From positions 1 to 44,832 of the forward strand of contig CAJUBQ010000036.1 of assembly GCA_910584595.1 (NCBI GenBank): a DNA stretch of 44,832 bases, written 5' to 3'. Below are positions 34,576-43,453 of the stretch, one piece after another. A model generated the notes under the pieces. That model was not told the origin of the DNA and ran no database searches. It saw only the letters and a list, made by a program, of their open reading frames with translations. Source of the DNA: an uncultured Eubacterium sp. GTDB taxonomy: Bacteria; Bacillota; Clostridia; Lachnospirales; Lachnospiraceae. Both the position numbers and the translations under genes were made by a program. Every line of letters starts with the position of its first letter. The stretch's first letter is position 1.

Positions 34576-35994
34576 TTAAAAGCGAAAATCTCTTTCTCCA
34601 TCTTGAATATTTTGGATATATTCTGCTGCTTTTTTTCGAATGGTTTCGTTTGGGATTTTTGTCAATTCTTCTGCAATCAGTTTTTCACCAAGCGCTTTCG
34701 TCTCTGGTGCGGCATAGTCTTCTAAAAATTCTTTCAATGTCATAAGTGCGTTTGGATGACAACAATTTACAATTTGCCTGCTTTTTAAAAGTTCCATAAA
34801 GCGGTCTCCGGTACGCCCGGCGCGGTAACATGCGGTACAAAAGCTCGGGACATATCCAAGTTCCATCAGCCAATGCACGACTTCTTCCAAAGTCCTGCGG
34901 TCGCTGACATCAAACTGTGCAGAATTATCTTCCTCAGCTTCTTCTTCGTAGTAACCACCTACGCTTGTTCTGGAACCGCCGCTGATCTGTGAGATACCCA
35001 GATGCAGTACTTTTTTTCGAGTTTCTTCAGATTCTCTTGTAGATACGATCATTCCCGTATATGGAACTGCAATGCGGATACATGCTACAATTTTTTCAAA
35101 CATTTCGTCTGAGATGCCATTATCAAACACGTCCGGGTCAATATCGTCTGCTTTGCGTACACGTGGAACGCTGATTGTATGCGGGCCGACACCTTTATAT
35201 GCTTCCAGATGTTCCGCGTGCATAATGATACCGGTAAAATCATATCGATAGTTGTTCAGTCCAAACAGTACGCCCAGGCCGACATCATCAATACCTCCAT
35301 CCATCGCGCGGTCCATTGCTTCCGTATGATAGGCATAATTGCTTTTTGGCCCGGTTGGATGCAGTTTTTCATACTGTTGCTTGTTGTAAGTTTCCTGAAA
35401 CAGGATATAGGTACCGATACCGGCTTCTTTCAGTTTTTTGTAATCTTCGACAGTCGTTGCAGCAATATTTACGTTAACCCGTCGGATGGCTCCGTTTTTG
35501 TGCTTGATACTGTAAATCGTATGGATACACTCCAGAATATATTCGAGTGGATTGTTTACAGGGTCTTCTCCGGCTTCCAGAGCCAGCCTTTTATGTCCCA
35601 TATCCTGCAGTGCAATTACTTCACGCCGGACTTCTTCCTGTGTCAGCTTCTTTCTTGTAATATGTTTATTTTTAGCATGATACGGACAATATTCACAGCC
35701 GTTGATACAGTAATTGGATAAATAAAGCGGCGCAAACATGACAATTCGGTTGCCATAAAATTCCTGCTTGATTTCTTCTGCAAGCTTGTAAATTTCCTTA
35801 TTTTTATCTTCCAGTTCACAGTCCAGCAAGACAAGCGCTTCTTTGTGTGATAAGCCTTTCATTTTTTTTGCTTTGTTTAGTATTTCATCAATAAGAGACG
35901 CGTTGTTTTTATTTTTCTGTGCGTATTCCAGACATTGCCGGATTTCTTCGTCATTGATAAATTCCTCTGCTTTTGGCGACATTACGTTATACAT
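34576..35994 (-). CDS. hydG: [FeFe]-hydrogenase maturase HydG (radical SAM)
   Basis: 472 residues, full length. The radical-SAM cluster motif is C96-x3-C100-x2-C103 (CINGCEYC); the C-terminal HydG cluster site is CTACYRAG...VNCC. HydG cleaves tyrosine to make the CO and cyanide ligands carried by an Fe-Cys synthon for the hydrogenase H-cluster. AAAGGGGAAATACT precedes the ATG. It is the last of three minus-strand maturation genes (hydF, TM1266-like, hydG); hydE and the hydrogenase itself are not in the window. Confidence 0.96.
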   Translation of the reverse strand: MYNVMSPKAEEFINDEEIRQCLEYAQKNKNNASLIDEILNKAKKMKGLSHKEALVLLDCELEDKNKEIYKLAEEIKQEFYGNRIVMFAPLYLSNYCINGCEYCPYHAKNKHITRKKLTQEEVRREVIALQDMGHKRLALEAGEDPVNNPLEYILECIHTIYSIKHKNGAIRRVNVNIAATTVEDYKKLKEAGIGTYILFQETYNKQQYEKLHPTGPKSNYAYHTEAMDRAMDGGIDDVGLGVLFGLNNYRYDFTGIIMHAEHLEAYKGVGPHTISVPRVRKADDIDPDVFDNGISDEMFEKIVACIRIAVPYTGMIVSTRESEETRKKVLHLGISQISGGSRTSVGGYYEEEAEEDNSAQFDVSDRRTLEEVVHWLMELGYVPSFCTACYRAGRTGDRFMELLKSRQIVNCCHPNALMTLKEFLEDYAAPETKALGEKLIAEELTKIPNETIRKKAAEYIQNIQDGERDFRF

Positions 35995-36199
35995 AGTATT
36001 TCCCCTTTCTTGTAACAGCGGATATTTTAGGCTGTCACAAAATGCTGCATTTTTTATATTTTAATTTAATATTTTAAAATTATCATATTATATTTTTATA
36101 ATTGTATTATTTATATTTTGAGTTAAGGAACTGTAAATCTATAATTTTTTAATAGTGGCGCAGGATTTTTCAAACACGCTCTAAGATCATATATTATGG

Positions 36200-36460
36200 T
36201 TATTCCGGCATTTTTGAGTATGCTACTTTAGCGGAAACGCCGCTGATTCTTCCAAGTTTTCCGGATAACGAGCTGATCGTATCGGCTGGGGCATCCATTG
36301 CAACGCTAATCAGAGATACGCCGCGTTCTCTGTGTGGAATTCCCATTCTGCCGATAATATAATTGCTGCAGCCATGAAGAAGGTCATTGAGCTCCCGGAC
36401 ACTTTCTTCACGTTCCACTACAATCGCTATCACAGCCAGTTTTGTTTCGTCTGTTCCCAT
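36200..36460 (-). CDS. TM1266-type putative iron-only hydrogenase regulator
   Basis: 86 residues with an ACT/NikR-like ferredoxin fold pattern: LAVIAIVVEREESVRELNDLL, IIGRMGIPHRERGVSLISVAM, and a final ISGVSAKVAYSK. This is the small TM1266 family commonly encoded with hydrogenase maturation genes, thought to act as a regulator. AAAGGAG lies upstream. Its place between hydF and hydG is the usual one. Confidence 0.85.
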   Translation of the reverse strand: MGTDETKLAVIAIVVEREESVRELNDLLHGCSNYIIGRMGIPHRERGVSLISVAMDAPADTISSLSGKLGRISGVSAKVAYSKMPE

Positions 36461-36529
36461 TTTGCACTGCTCCTTTAAACATCTTAGATTTTCTTATGAT
36501 AATAAATACGGTTATCAATTCGTTTGCAA

Positions 36530-37768
36530 TCATTGCGTGAACTCTATTTTATCTAAAATACCATTCAGATATGCAATGGCTACGCCATAATTCGTCATAG
36601 CTATGTTTTGTTCCTTTGCAGCGTTTACCCGGGACATGACATATTTGCGGTTAAACATGCAGGCGCCGCATTGAATCACTAAGCGATACTCTGTTAAATC
36701 GTTTGGAAAATCTGTGCCGGAAACAATATCTATGGTCAGCTTTTCTCCTATTTTTTTCCGCAGCAGGCGCGGCAGTTTTTCACGGCCAATATCCTCATCA
36801 AGCGGAGCATGCGTACAGCATTCTGCAATCAGTACTTTGTCCTGTTCTGTCAGCTTACTTATCATCTCTGCTCCATGAACAAAATAAGCAATATCACCTT
36901 TATATGCTGCAAACAGAGTGGAGAATGAAGTCAGCCTGCTTTTTGCAGGTTTTTTTTCATATATCGTTTGAAATGCCTGTGAATCTGTAATAATCAGTTT
37001 TGGCGGATGATTTAACATTGCCAGCGCGTGTTCGAACTGATCGGTTGTTGTGCACATCGTCAGACACTTTTTATCGAGCAGCTCCCGCAGCGTTTGTACT
37101 TGCGGAAGAATCAAACGTCCTTTCGGAGCCTGAATATCCTGTGGCATTACAAGAAGAACAAGGTCTTCGGCCGTGACCAGATCTCCGGTAATCAAACGTG
37201 CTGCTTCCTGATGCAGATCGGTTGCAGCAGCAATCAGTGCACTCGTTAAGTTTTCGATCCCTTTTTTTTCGATGGCGCTGATTTGCAGCGGAGTTTTATT
37301 GAATTTTTCCATAATTTTATCTGACAAACAATCAGACGGTCTAAGCTGATCTGCTTTGTTAAGTACAAATATAACAGGTGTATTTCTTTTTTGCAGCAGA
37401 TCGTACCATTGCCGCTCCTGAGAAAAAAGATCGGAGGCATTGTCTGTAAGTGAAGCTGTATCCGCAGAAAATACAAGCACTGCCAGGTCAGCTTGTGCGG
37501 CTGCCTGTTTTGCAAGCATGACACGACTGTCTCCTAAATCACTCGTGTCATCAAATCCGGCTGTATCAATAAGTACACACGGCCCGATACCATGAATTTC
37601 CATCGGTTTTTTCACAAGGTCTGTAGTAGTTCCGCCGATTTTGGACACAATAGAAATCTGCTGGTTTGCCAGGGCATTGATTAAGGAAGATTTTCCACTG
37701 TTCATTTTACCAAAAAAGGCAATGTGCGTCCGGTTGGCGCTTGGTGTATCATTCAGAGTTGTTCCCAT
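36530..37768 (-). CDS. hydF: [FeFe]-hydrogenase maturation GTPase HydF
   Basis: 412 residues from ATG 37768 (AAAGGAT 9 bases upstream); the longer open frame lacks a site. The N-terminal GTPase domain has GKMNSGKSS (P-loop, 20-28), a GGTTTD switch, DTAGF and NKAD. The C-terminal cluster-binding domain has CTH and later CGAC, the conserved C-x-H...C-x2-C ligands. HydF is the scaffold on which the 2Fe subcluster is assembled before transfer to the hydrogenase. The gene is followed by the TM1266-like gene after 69 bases. Confidence 0.95.
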   Translation of the reverse strand: MGTTLNDTPSANRTHIAFFGKMNSGKSSLINALANQQISIVSKIGGTTTDLVKKPMEIHGIGPCVLIDTAGFDDTSDLGDSRVMLAKQAAAQADLAVLVFSADTASLTDNASDLFSQERQWYDLLQKRNTPVIFVLNKADQLRPSDCLSDKIMEKFNKTPLQISAIEKKGIENLTSALIAAATDLHQEAARLITGDLVTAEDLVLLVMPQDIQAPKGRLILPQVQTLRELLDKKCLTMCTTTDQFEHALAMLNHPPKLIITDSQAFQTIYEKKPAKSRLTSFSTLFAAYKGDIAYFVHGAEMISKLTEQDKVLIAECCTHAPLDEDIGREKLPRLLRKKIGEKLTIDIVSGTDFPNDLTEYRLVIQCGACMFNRKYVMSRVNAAKEQNIAMTNYGVAIAYLNGILDKIEFTQ

Positions 37769-37807
37769 ACTGTAAATATCCTTTGATCCTTTCTGTCTCA
37801 TGTTAGA

Positions 37808-37858
37808 AACTGTAAAGAAATAACCTGCAAATGGTCCGCAGGATTTGTCTTTACAGTT
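37808..37858 (-). promoter_or_regulatory. Two-part hairpin in the hydF leader
   Basis: AACTGTAAAG (37808-37817) pairs with CTTTACAGTT (37849-37858), and inside it CCTGC (37824-37828) pairs with GCAGG (37838-37842). It lies about 40-90 bases upstream of the hydF start, within its probable mRNA leader. Confidence 0.5.
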
Positions 37859-38053
37859 CCTTACCTGTTTCATACTGTTATAAGATTTCTTAAAAATAAT
37901 GCTCAAACAGATGCAAAAAAACCATAAAACATACAATTCCCGGTAATACCGTACCAAAAAGAATCTACCTGTTTTATGGTAAATAAACGATCAGACTTCT
38001 TCTTTCCTTCAGGGATGCTTCCGGTCAGTACATCTGCGATATTTAATTTAAGT

Positions 38054-38088
38054 GATGCACATACGTAGAAAGACTTTGTATGTGCATC
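38054..38088. promoter_or_regulatory. 11-bp perfect inverted repeat upstream of hydF
   Basis: GATGCACATAC (38054-38064) and GTATGTGCATC (38078-38088) surround a 13-base centre. No T-run follows on either strand, so an operator is as likely as a terminator. Confidence 0.45.
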
Positions 38089-38187
38089 TATGTTTAATGA
38101 GAGAAGCTTTTGTAAATATTACTTTAATACTATATCATAGTTTTGGAGATACTTCAACAATAAAATATACGAAATTTTTAAAACAAA

Positions 38188-38460
38188 CTAGATAAAAATG
38201 TTTTATTTTTGGATTCCCGGACGCTGGGATATGGGATTTGCCGGGGCTTCCTGTGACCGTTCCAGAATGTAAGAATCCCTAACCATTCTGCATTTACGTT
38301 ACCACGACCGGGCGGTCGCGTCACCTAGTTCGCCCTGGCTAAATGCCAGCAGCTAAAGGTGTCGCTCGGCTTCGCCCCTAGTTTGCGAGCAGAATGCTAA
38401 GGGCTTCTAACATTCCTCCAAAGCCACAGAAAGCCCCGGCAAATCCCAAATCCCAGCTGA
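38188..38460 (+). repeat. Dispersed palindromic element, copy 1
   Basis: Begins with TAGATAAAAATG and GGATTCCCGGAC (38211-38222). The outer stem pairs 38223-38255 with 38425-38457 (31 of 33 paired). A second stem pairs GAATGTAAGAATCCC... with ...GGGCTTCTAACATTC. The head carries small hairpins such as CTGGC-TAAAT-GCCAG and GACC-GGGC-GGTC. Not protein coding. Copy 2 lies inverted about 160 bp away and a third begins at the window edge. No transposase is present. Confidence 0.8.
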
Positions 38461-38616
38461 TTTTCAAAAGCGCTACATTAGATGACTTAAAAATATCATT
38501 TTTTATCAGATTTGGGGTATATGAATAACCTAAACTGAAAAAAGCTAATACAGTTTAGAAGATCTTATATAAATGCTGGTAAAAGGAATCCATGAAACGT
38601 GAAATATTTTCAAAAA

Positions 38617-38895
38617 GCAGCTGTGCGAAGGTCTTTGCCCGGTTGGCCTGTGGCTTTGGAAAAATGTTAGAAACTCTTAGTATTCTGCTTAAAAACCAGG
38701 GGCGAAGCCAAGCGACACCTTTAGCTGCTGGCGTTTAGCCAGGGCGAACCAGGTGACGCGACCGTCCGGTTGTCAGAGTGTAAATGCAGAATGGTTAGAG
38801 ATTCTTACATTTTGGAACGGTCACAGGCCAACCGGGCAAAGACCTTCGCACAGCGTCCGGGAATCCAATAATATAACATTTTTATCTAATATGCC
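38617..38895 (-). repeat. Dispersed palindromic element, copy 2 (inverted)
   Basis: The same element as copy 1 in the opposite direction: the internal region is about 85-90% alike by eye and the flank TAGATAAAAATGTT is shared. The outer stem pairs 38620-38652 with 38822-38854 with all 33 positions matched. Its stem sequence differs from copy 1 at 11 positions, each compensated on the other arm. A separate 8-bp hairpin, CTAAACTG/CAGTTTAG (38530-38558), lies in the spacer between copies. Confidence 0.8.
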
Positions 38896-38976
38896 AAATA
38901 TTTTTTTAAGGTAGAAATTTCAGTGAAAATTGTTGTATAATTATAACAAAAAAAACTAACCACAAAGGAGTATCTC

Positions 38977-39435
38977 ATGTTTTTTATTGTTTTAACTGCA
39001 GCGGTTTTTCTGCTGGAATACCTGATAAAAGGTCATATGGACAGAGTACGCACACTACAGCAGCAGCGTCCGTTTGCAGGCGGTAAGATTGTTTTGAAAA
39101 AATATTATAATAAAGGCGCAGCAGGCAATTTTTTAAATCATCATCCAAAAAGTGTCTGTTATATTCATACATCGGCGCTGGCGCTCGTATTGGCGGCATG
39201 GATTTATATGCTGCCTAAAAAGAATGCTGCTGTTGCAAAGACCGGACTTTCTTTTTTGGCAGGAGGCGGGGCCAGTAATTTGTATGATCGTTTGACAAGA
39301 GGGCATGTGATTGATTATATTAGTTTTGGATTTGGGCCGAAGAAGTTTCAAAAGCTGGTATTTAATACGGCGGATTTTTTTGTGTTTGCCGGTATTTTTT
39401 TATGTATGATGCAGATGATAAAGAAAGAAGGGTAA
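38977..39435 (+). CDS. LspA-like signal peptidase II family protein
   Basis: 152 residues with four membrane segments. The two catalytic aspartate motifs of prolipoprotein signal peptidase are visible: ASNLYDRLTRGHVIDYI and FNTADFFVF. CACAAAGGAG gives a firm start. The N-terminus and the middle (GGKIVLKKYYNKGAAGNFL) are somewhat divergent from housekeeping LspA, so it may be an accessory paralogue. It is followed after 4 bases by a MATE transporter gene. Confidence 0.8.
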   Translation: MFFIVLTAAVFLLEYLIKGHMDRVRTLQQQRPFAGGKIVLKKYYNKGAAGNFLNHHPKSVCYIHTSALALVLAAWIYMLPKKNAAVAKTGLSFLAGGGASNLYDRLTRGHVIDYISFGFGPKKFQKLVFNTADFFVFAGIFLCMMQMIKKEG

Positions 39436-39439
39436 GAAG

Positions 39440-40819
39440 ATGACGTCACAGAAGACAGAGCAAGATACAAATCCGCTCGGTATAAAACCGGTTGGAGTGT
39501 TATTGGCAGAATTTGCGATTCCGAGTATTATTGCAATGCTGGTCAGCGCTTTGTATAATATTGTAGATCAGTTTTTTATTGGACATTATGTAGGGATGCT
39601 TGGTAATGCGGCGACGAATGTTGCGTTTCCGCTAACGATGAGCTGTACGGCGATTTCACTTATGTGTGGGATTGGTGGTGCGGCCAATTTTAATTTAAAC
39701 ATGGGACGGGGCAATAAGGATAAAGCGGCCAAATATGCAGGCAATGCGATTTTGATGATGCTTGTGATCGGAGTTATGCTCTGTTTGTTTACCAAAATAT
39801 TTTTAAAACCGCTGATGATAACATTTGGGGCGACAGATCAGACGCTTCAGTTTTCGCTCACTTATACGGGGATTACATCTTTTGGGTTCCCATTTCTGAT
39901 TTTTACGACAGGAGGTTCAAATCTGGTCAGAGCAGATGGAAGCCCAAGATTTTCAATGCTTTGTACGTTGACAGGCGCGGTCGTGAATACGGCGCTGGAT
40001 GCGTTGTTTATGATATGGTTCGATCTGGGGATTCAAGGTGCGGCGTGGGCGACAGTCATTGGACAGGTGGTATCTGCCTTGCTTGTCGCAGTATATTTGA
40101 AAAGATTTAAAACGGTGCCGCTCAAACGGGAATGTTTTCGGCCGAAGGCCGCCTGTTGGGGAAACATTGCAAGACTGGGTATGTCGCCTTGCATTAATCA
40201 GATAGCAATGATGGTTGTGCAGATTGTTTTAAACAATGTGCTGACATTTTATGGTAAACAGTCCGCATATGGCGGAGAAATTCCGCTTGCCTGCGCAGGA
40301 ATTATATCTAAAGTCGGGATGATGTTTTTTTCGATTGTCATTGGCATTTCACAGGGAATGCAGCCGATTGTCAGCTTTAATTACGGTGCAAAACAGTATG
40401 CGCGTGTGATAGAAGCAGTATGGAAATCGATTGCTTGTGCAACTGTAATTTCGATGATTGCATTTTTGTGCTTTCAGATTTTTCCGAGACAGATCATAGG
40501 ATTATTCGGGCAGGAAAGCGAAGAATATTTTCAGTTTGCGGAGCGGTATTTTAGAATTTATATGTTTTTTACCTTTGCGAACCAGTTTCAGCCGATTGTG
40601 GCAAATATGTACACATCTATCGGCAAGGCCGCAGCAGGTGCATTTATGTCACTGACCAGACAAATCTTGTTTTTGATGCCGCTGCTTGTGATCCTGCCTA
40701 AGTTTTTCGGTCTGGATGGGGCGATGTATGCAGCCCCAATTGCGGACTTTGTGGCGTTCTTCATTGCTGGCACAATGTTATTGCGTGAGACGCGTCTGTT
40801 AAAAAGGGCAGAGTGTTAG
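39440..40819 (+). CDS. MATE-family efflux transporter
   Basis: 459 residues with about twelve hydrophobic segments and the MATE hallmarks: LLAEFAIPSIIAMLVSALYNIVDQFFIG at the N-terminus, a second repeat starting LGMSPCINQIAMMVVQIVLNN, and QGMQPIVSFNYGAKQY. Such proteins export drugs or metabolites using Na+ or H+ gradients. It is closely linked to the LspA-like gene, and its stop overlaps the stop of the convergent ABC gene by a few bases. Confidence 0.9.
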   Translation: MTSQKTEQDTNPLGIKPVGVLLAEFAIPSIIAMLVSALYNIVDQFFIGHYVGMLGNAATNVAFPLTMSCTAISLMCGIGGAANFNLNMGRGNKDKAAKYAGNAILMMLVIGVMLCLFTKIFLKPLMITFGATDQTLQFSLTYTGITSFGFPFLIFTTGGSNLVRADGSPRFSMLCTLTGAVVNTALDALFMIWFDLGIQGAAWATVIGQVVSALLVAVYLKRFKTVPLKRECFRPKAACWGNIARLGMSPCINQIAMMVVQIVLNNVLTFYGKQSAYGGEIPLACAGIISKVGMMFFSIVIGISQGMQPIVSFNYGAKQYARVIEAVWKSIACATVISMIAFLCFQIFPRQIIGLFGQESEEYFQFAERYFRIYMFFTFANQFQPIVANMYTSIGKAAAGAFMSLTRQILFLMPLLVILPKFFGLDGAMYAAPIADFVAFFIAGTMLLRETRLLKRAEC

Positions 40820-42594
40820 AATTTTGTCATTTCATCGATTTCTGTTTTGGTTAACAGGACGCACTGTTTGTTCCGGATGGCATATACACGTTTGCATATA
40901 TGAAGAACGGAAGGTCTGTGTGTAGTTACGATACAGGTACGCGGATAATTGTCCTGCATAATATTGCGCAGTACATTTCGCTCGGTTGCTGTATCCAGTG
41001 CAGAAGTTGCTTCGTCTAACAGTAAAATCGGTGAGTTTCTCAGCAAGGCGCGCGCAATGGAAAGCCGTTGTGCCTGCCCTTCGGAGAACCCGCCGCCGCG
41101 TTCCATAATTTTGCTGTCAATGCTGTTCGGCAGTTTTTTTACAAAATCCCAGGCACAGGCAAGCTTTAAGGCTTCTATAATTTCTGCGTCCGTAGCGTCT
41201 TGCTTGACGTTGCGCATATTTTCTGCAATCGTACCGGAGAACATAGTGTTTCCCTGCGGGACGTAGGAAAACAGTTTTCGTGTAGACGGCGTCAGCGGAA
41301 TGACATCAGCGGATGCCTGGCTGCCGTATAGACACGCGCTTCCAGACTGCAGCTGCATGAGGGACAGGAGCAGACGGATCATCGTAGTTTTTCCTTCGCC
41401 GGATGGGCCGACCAGCGCTATGACTTCGTGTGGATGCGCTTCTAACGAGGCGTTTGAAAATACTTGCGTACCGTTTTTGTAAGTATAGTCCATATTTTGG
41501 ATGGACAAGCTGATGCCTTCAGAAGCATGTTTTTCGTAAAACTGTTCTACTTCGTCATTTTGACTGTAATCTTCCCGCGGCATTTCGATAATATCCATCA
41601 GGCGTCCGGCAGATGTAGTCAGGCCGATGATAGCAGGGACGAGAGAGGTCAGATTATGCAAAGAGCCGGACAGCGTACCGGACAGTGTAAGAAACATCGT
41701 CATCGTACCGTAAGAAATAGCTCCGCTCCAGACGCGGTAAATGCCCCAGCCATAGGAAAGATACGAAACAAGCAGCCCTACCGTAGACAGCAGTAGAGAA
41801 GTTCCTATGGACATTTTCTGAAAATCCAGGCGCATTTGTATATATTCCTTTTGCAGCTGTTTTAATCGTTCGATGTATAGCCGGATTAAGTCAAATGCTT
41901 TGATCGTCTGAATGTTTGAAAAGGTTTCCTGATTGAAACCGGACATTTTTGCACCCATGGCTGCGCTGCGCCGGTTATTATTGACCATGCGTTTTAACAG
42001 TGTTTTAGACATTATAAGACTGACTGGCATTCCTAAAAAAGCAAAGATGGCAAAAGAAGCATCGTGATAAACGACCATTACAAAAGCGCTGATAAATCGA
42101 AAGGAATATATGATGATGTTCGGTATAAAATTCAGCACACCGGAAGAAATATTGGAAGCGTCCGAACTCCAGCGGGTCAGTAAATCTCCGGTGTGGTAGT
42201 TGGTCAAAGATTCCCAGTCTGTGACAAGTATTTTGGAAAAAATATCCGCTTTAATTTCGGCGTCGACTTTCATACTCAAATAGCTGGAAGCATAGTCGGA
42301 TATCTGGCTTATCAGGGTTGTTCCGATGTTCAGACCAATCATGATCGCGAACGTCTGGATGACTGCTCCGGATTCATGACCGGTAATAATGTCTACCAGA
42401 TCTCTGGATACCAGGCCGGATACCAGGCTTACGACCGCGCCAAACATGCCAAGCATTGTATAAAAGATCATTACCATCCAGTAATGTCTTGCGTATTGGT
42501 AGATCCAAAGCGTTTGCTGACGCATTTCCTGCAGGCGTCCGGCCTTTATGCGTCCAATGAAAAAGCGGATGTTTTCTTTTAAATGCTTTATCAT
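40816..42594 (-). CDS. ABC exporter, fused permease and ATPase
   Basis: 592 residues. Residues about 35-330 form a six-helix type I exporter membrane domain; the ATPase domain follows with Walker A GPSGEGKTT, the signature FSEGQAQRLSIARALL, Walker B ILLLDEATSALD and the H-loop THR. No N-terminal C39 protease is present, so any peptide substrate is cut by something else. The neighbours (a peptide-like gene and a PqqD-HprK-like kinase on the same strand) suggest export of a modified peptide. The leader shares a 13-base word with that of the peptide gene. Confidence 0.9.
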   Translation of the reverse strand: MIKHLKENIRFFIGRIKAGRLQEMRQQTLWIYQYARHYWMVMIFYTMLGMFGAVVSLVSGLVSRDLVDIITGHESGAVIQTFAIMIGLNIGTTLISQISDYASSYLSMKVDAEIKADIFSKILVTDWESLTNYHTGDLLTRWSSDASNISSGVLNFIPNIIIYSFRFISAFVMVVYHDASFAIFAFLGMPVSLIMSKTLLKRMVNNNRRSAAMGAKMSGFNQETFSNIQTIKAFDLIRLYIERLKQLQKEYIQMRLDFQKMSIGTSLLLSTVGLLVSYLSYGWGIYRVWSGAISYGTMTMFLTLSGTLSGSLHNLTSLVPAIIGLTTSAGRLMDIIEMPREDYSQNDEVEQFYEKHASEGISLSIQNMDYTYKNGTQVFSNASLEAHPHEVIALVGPSGEGKTTMIRLLLSLMQLQSGSACLYGSQASADVIPLTPSTRKLFSYVPQGNTMFSGTIAENMRNVKQDATDAEIIEALKLACAWDFVKKLPNSIDSKIMERGGGFSEGQAQRLSIARALLRNSPILLLDEATSALDTATERNVLRNIMQDNYPRTCIVTTHRPSVLHICKRVYAIRNKQCVLLTKTEIDEMTKF

Positions 42595-42680
42595 AAAAAG
42601 ATGTCCTTTCGTTACGGTTTCTTTCAGGCGGAATAGTTCCTGAAAAGCAACCGTTCAATGGGTTAACCGATGTACTTTAA

Positions 42681-42720
42681 AAAAGCTGTTATACAAACAA
42701 ACGTCTGTATAACAGCTTTT
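42681..42720 (-). terminator. Terminator of the peptide-like gene
   Basis: AAAAGCTGTTATAC (42681-42694) and GTATAACAGCTTTT (42707-42720) form a perfect 14-bp stem with a 12-base loop, with T's on the minus strand after it. It separates the peptide-like gene from the ABC gene, so the ABC gene probably has its own promoter. Confidence 0.85.
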
Positions 42721-42730
42721 CATAGTAACA

Positions 42731-43165
42731 TTAATGCTGACCGCAGTCATGATTACATGTTAATACTGCGCCGGAAATCTCCAGTCCATCGCCGGAAGTA
42801 ACGACTACATCACCAAGTCCGATATTATCATTTCCATTGTTATGATAAGCATAAGCGATCTCGATGCAGTTGGAGTTGTTGCCGCCTGCCAGTGTGCCGT
42901 TCGAAGAGCTGTATGTGACCGGCTGGTTAAAGGTCAGGAATAAATGCTGTTTTCCGCTATGATGCCCGTCACCTGCTGCGTGTACTCCATTTACCTGAAT
43001 ACGGTAATCCTGTCTGCCTGTTTCCGGCCGCTGATGGATATATGCATTTACAGTATAGCAGTCATCTCCGCTGCCGCCGGAACTGGAAGCTGAGCCGCTG
43101 GCAGCATATACGCCCTCGGCCAGACTGTCGTTTGCAATCACAACCGGTTTTTCGTAATTTCTCAT
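42731..43165 (-). CDS. Candidate RiPP-type or secreted peptide with conserved leader
   Basis: 144 residues. The N-terminus MRNYEKPVVIANDSLAEGVY followed by AASG resembles leader regions of peptide families found with PqqD-type chaperones in Clostridia: charged and hydrophobic, then a small-residue (Ala-Ser-Gly) cut region. The rest is Gly/Ser/Asn/His-rich and beta-like (YRIQVNGVHAAGDGHHSGKQ, NGNDNIGLGDVVVTSGDG) and ends CNHDCGQH. No classical signal peptide. Located between an ABC exporter and a PqqD-HprK-like kinase gene, all leftward. Modification and export are inferred; a surface-binding protein is the alternative. Confidence 0.6.
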   Translation of the reverse strand: MRNYEKPVVIANDSLAEGVYAASGSASSSGGSGDDCYTVNAYIHQRPETGRQDYRIQVNGVHAAGDGHHSGKQHLFLTFNQPVTYSSSNGTLAGGNNSNCIEIAYAYHNNGNDNIGLGDVVVTSGDGLEISGAVLTCNHDCGQH

Positions 43166-43201
43166 ATTTTCGTCCCTTTCTTAATGTAATGTATGATTCA
43201 G

Positions 43202-43328
43202 TAACAGTTCAGGTAGGTCTGCGCATTTACTGTGCTGACCGTATAAAAATGTAGCGGTTTCCAGCCCATCGCAAAGCGATTTCTAAAGGCTGGATACGTA
43301 ACAGTTCAATGGGTTATCTGAACTGTTA
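43202..43328 (-). promoter_or_regulatory. Structured leader of the peptide-like gene
   Basis: TAACAGTTCA (43299-43308) pairs with TGAACTGTTA (43319-43328). CTGAACTGTTA (43318-43328) can instead pair with TAACAGTTCAG at 43202-43212, so two structures exclude each other. CCAGCC/GGCTGG (43261-43293) with inner ATCGC-AAA-GCGAT forms a further hairpin. The gene start is at 43165. Confidence 0.5.
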
Positions 43329-43453
43329 TGATTCGTAAGTTCCTTAGCAAATTTTTTATAAGTGTATCATAATTTTATCAGTTAGTAAATAAGAATACAC
43401 CAAATCTTTTCGCAGATTCAGTTGTTTTTTTCACAATGGCGTTAAAGCGTTTT

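Noticed and set aside
35179..35721. A 180-residue plus-strand frame inside hydG
   Set aside because: hydG on the minus strand is full length with all cluster ligands; this is a shadow.
38188..38895. The paired inverted copies as the ends of an insertion sequence or transposon
   Set aside because: Only about 160 bp of non-coding sequence lies between them, with no transposase, and each copy is itself a complete palindromic unit.
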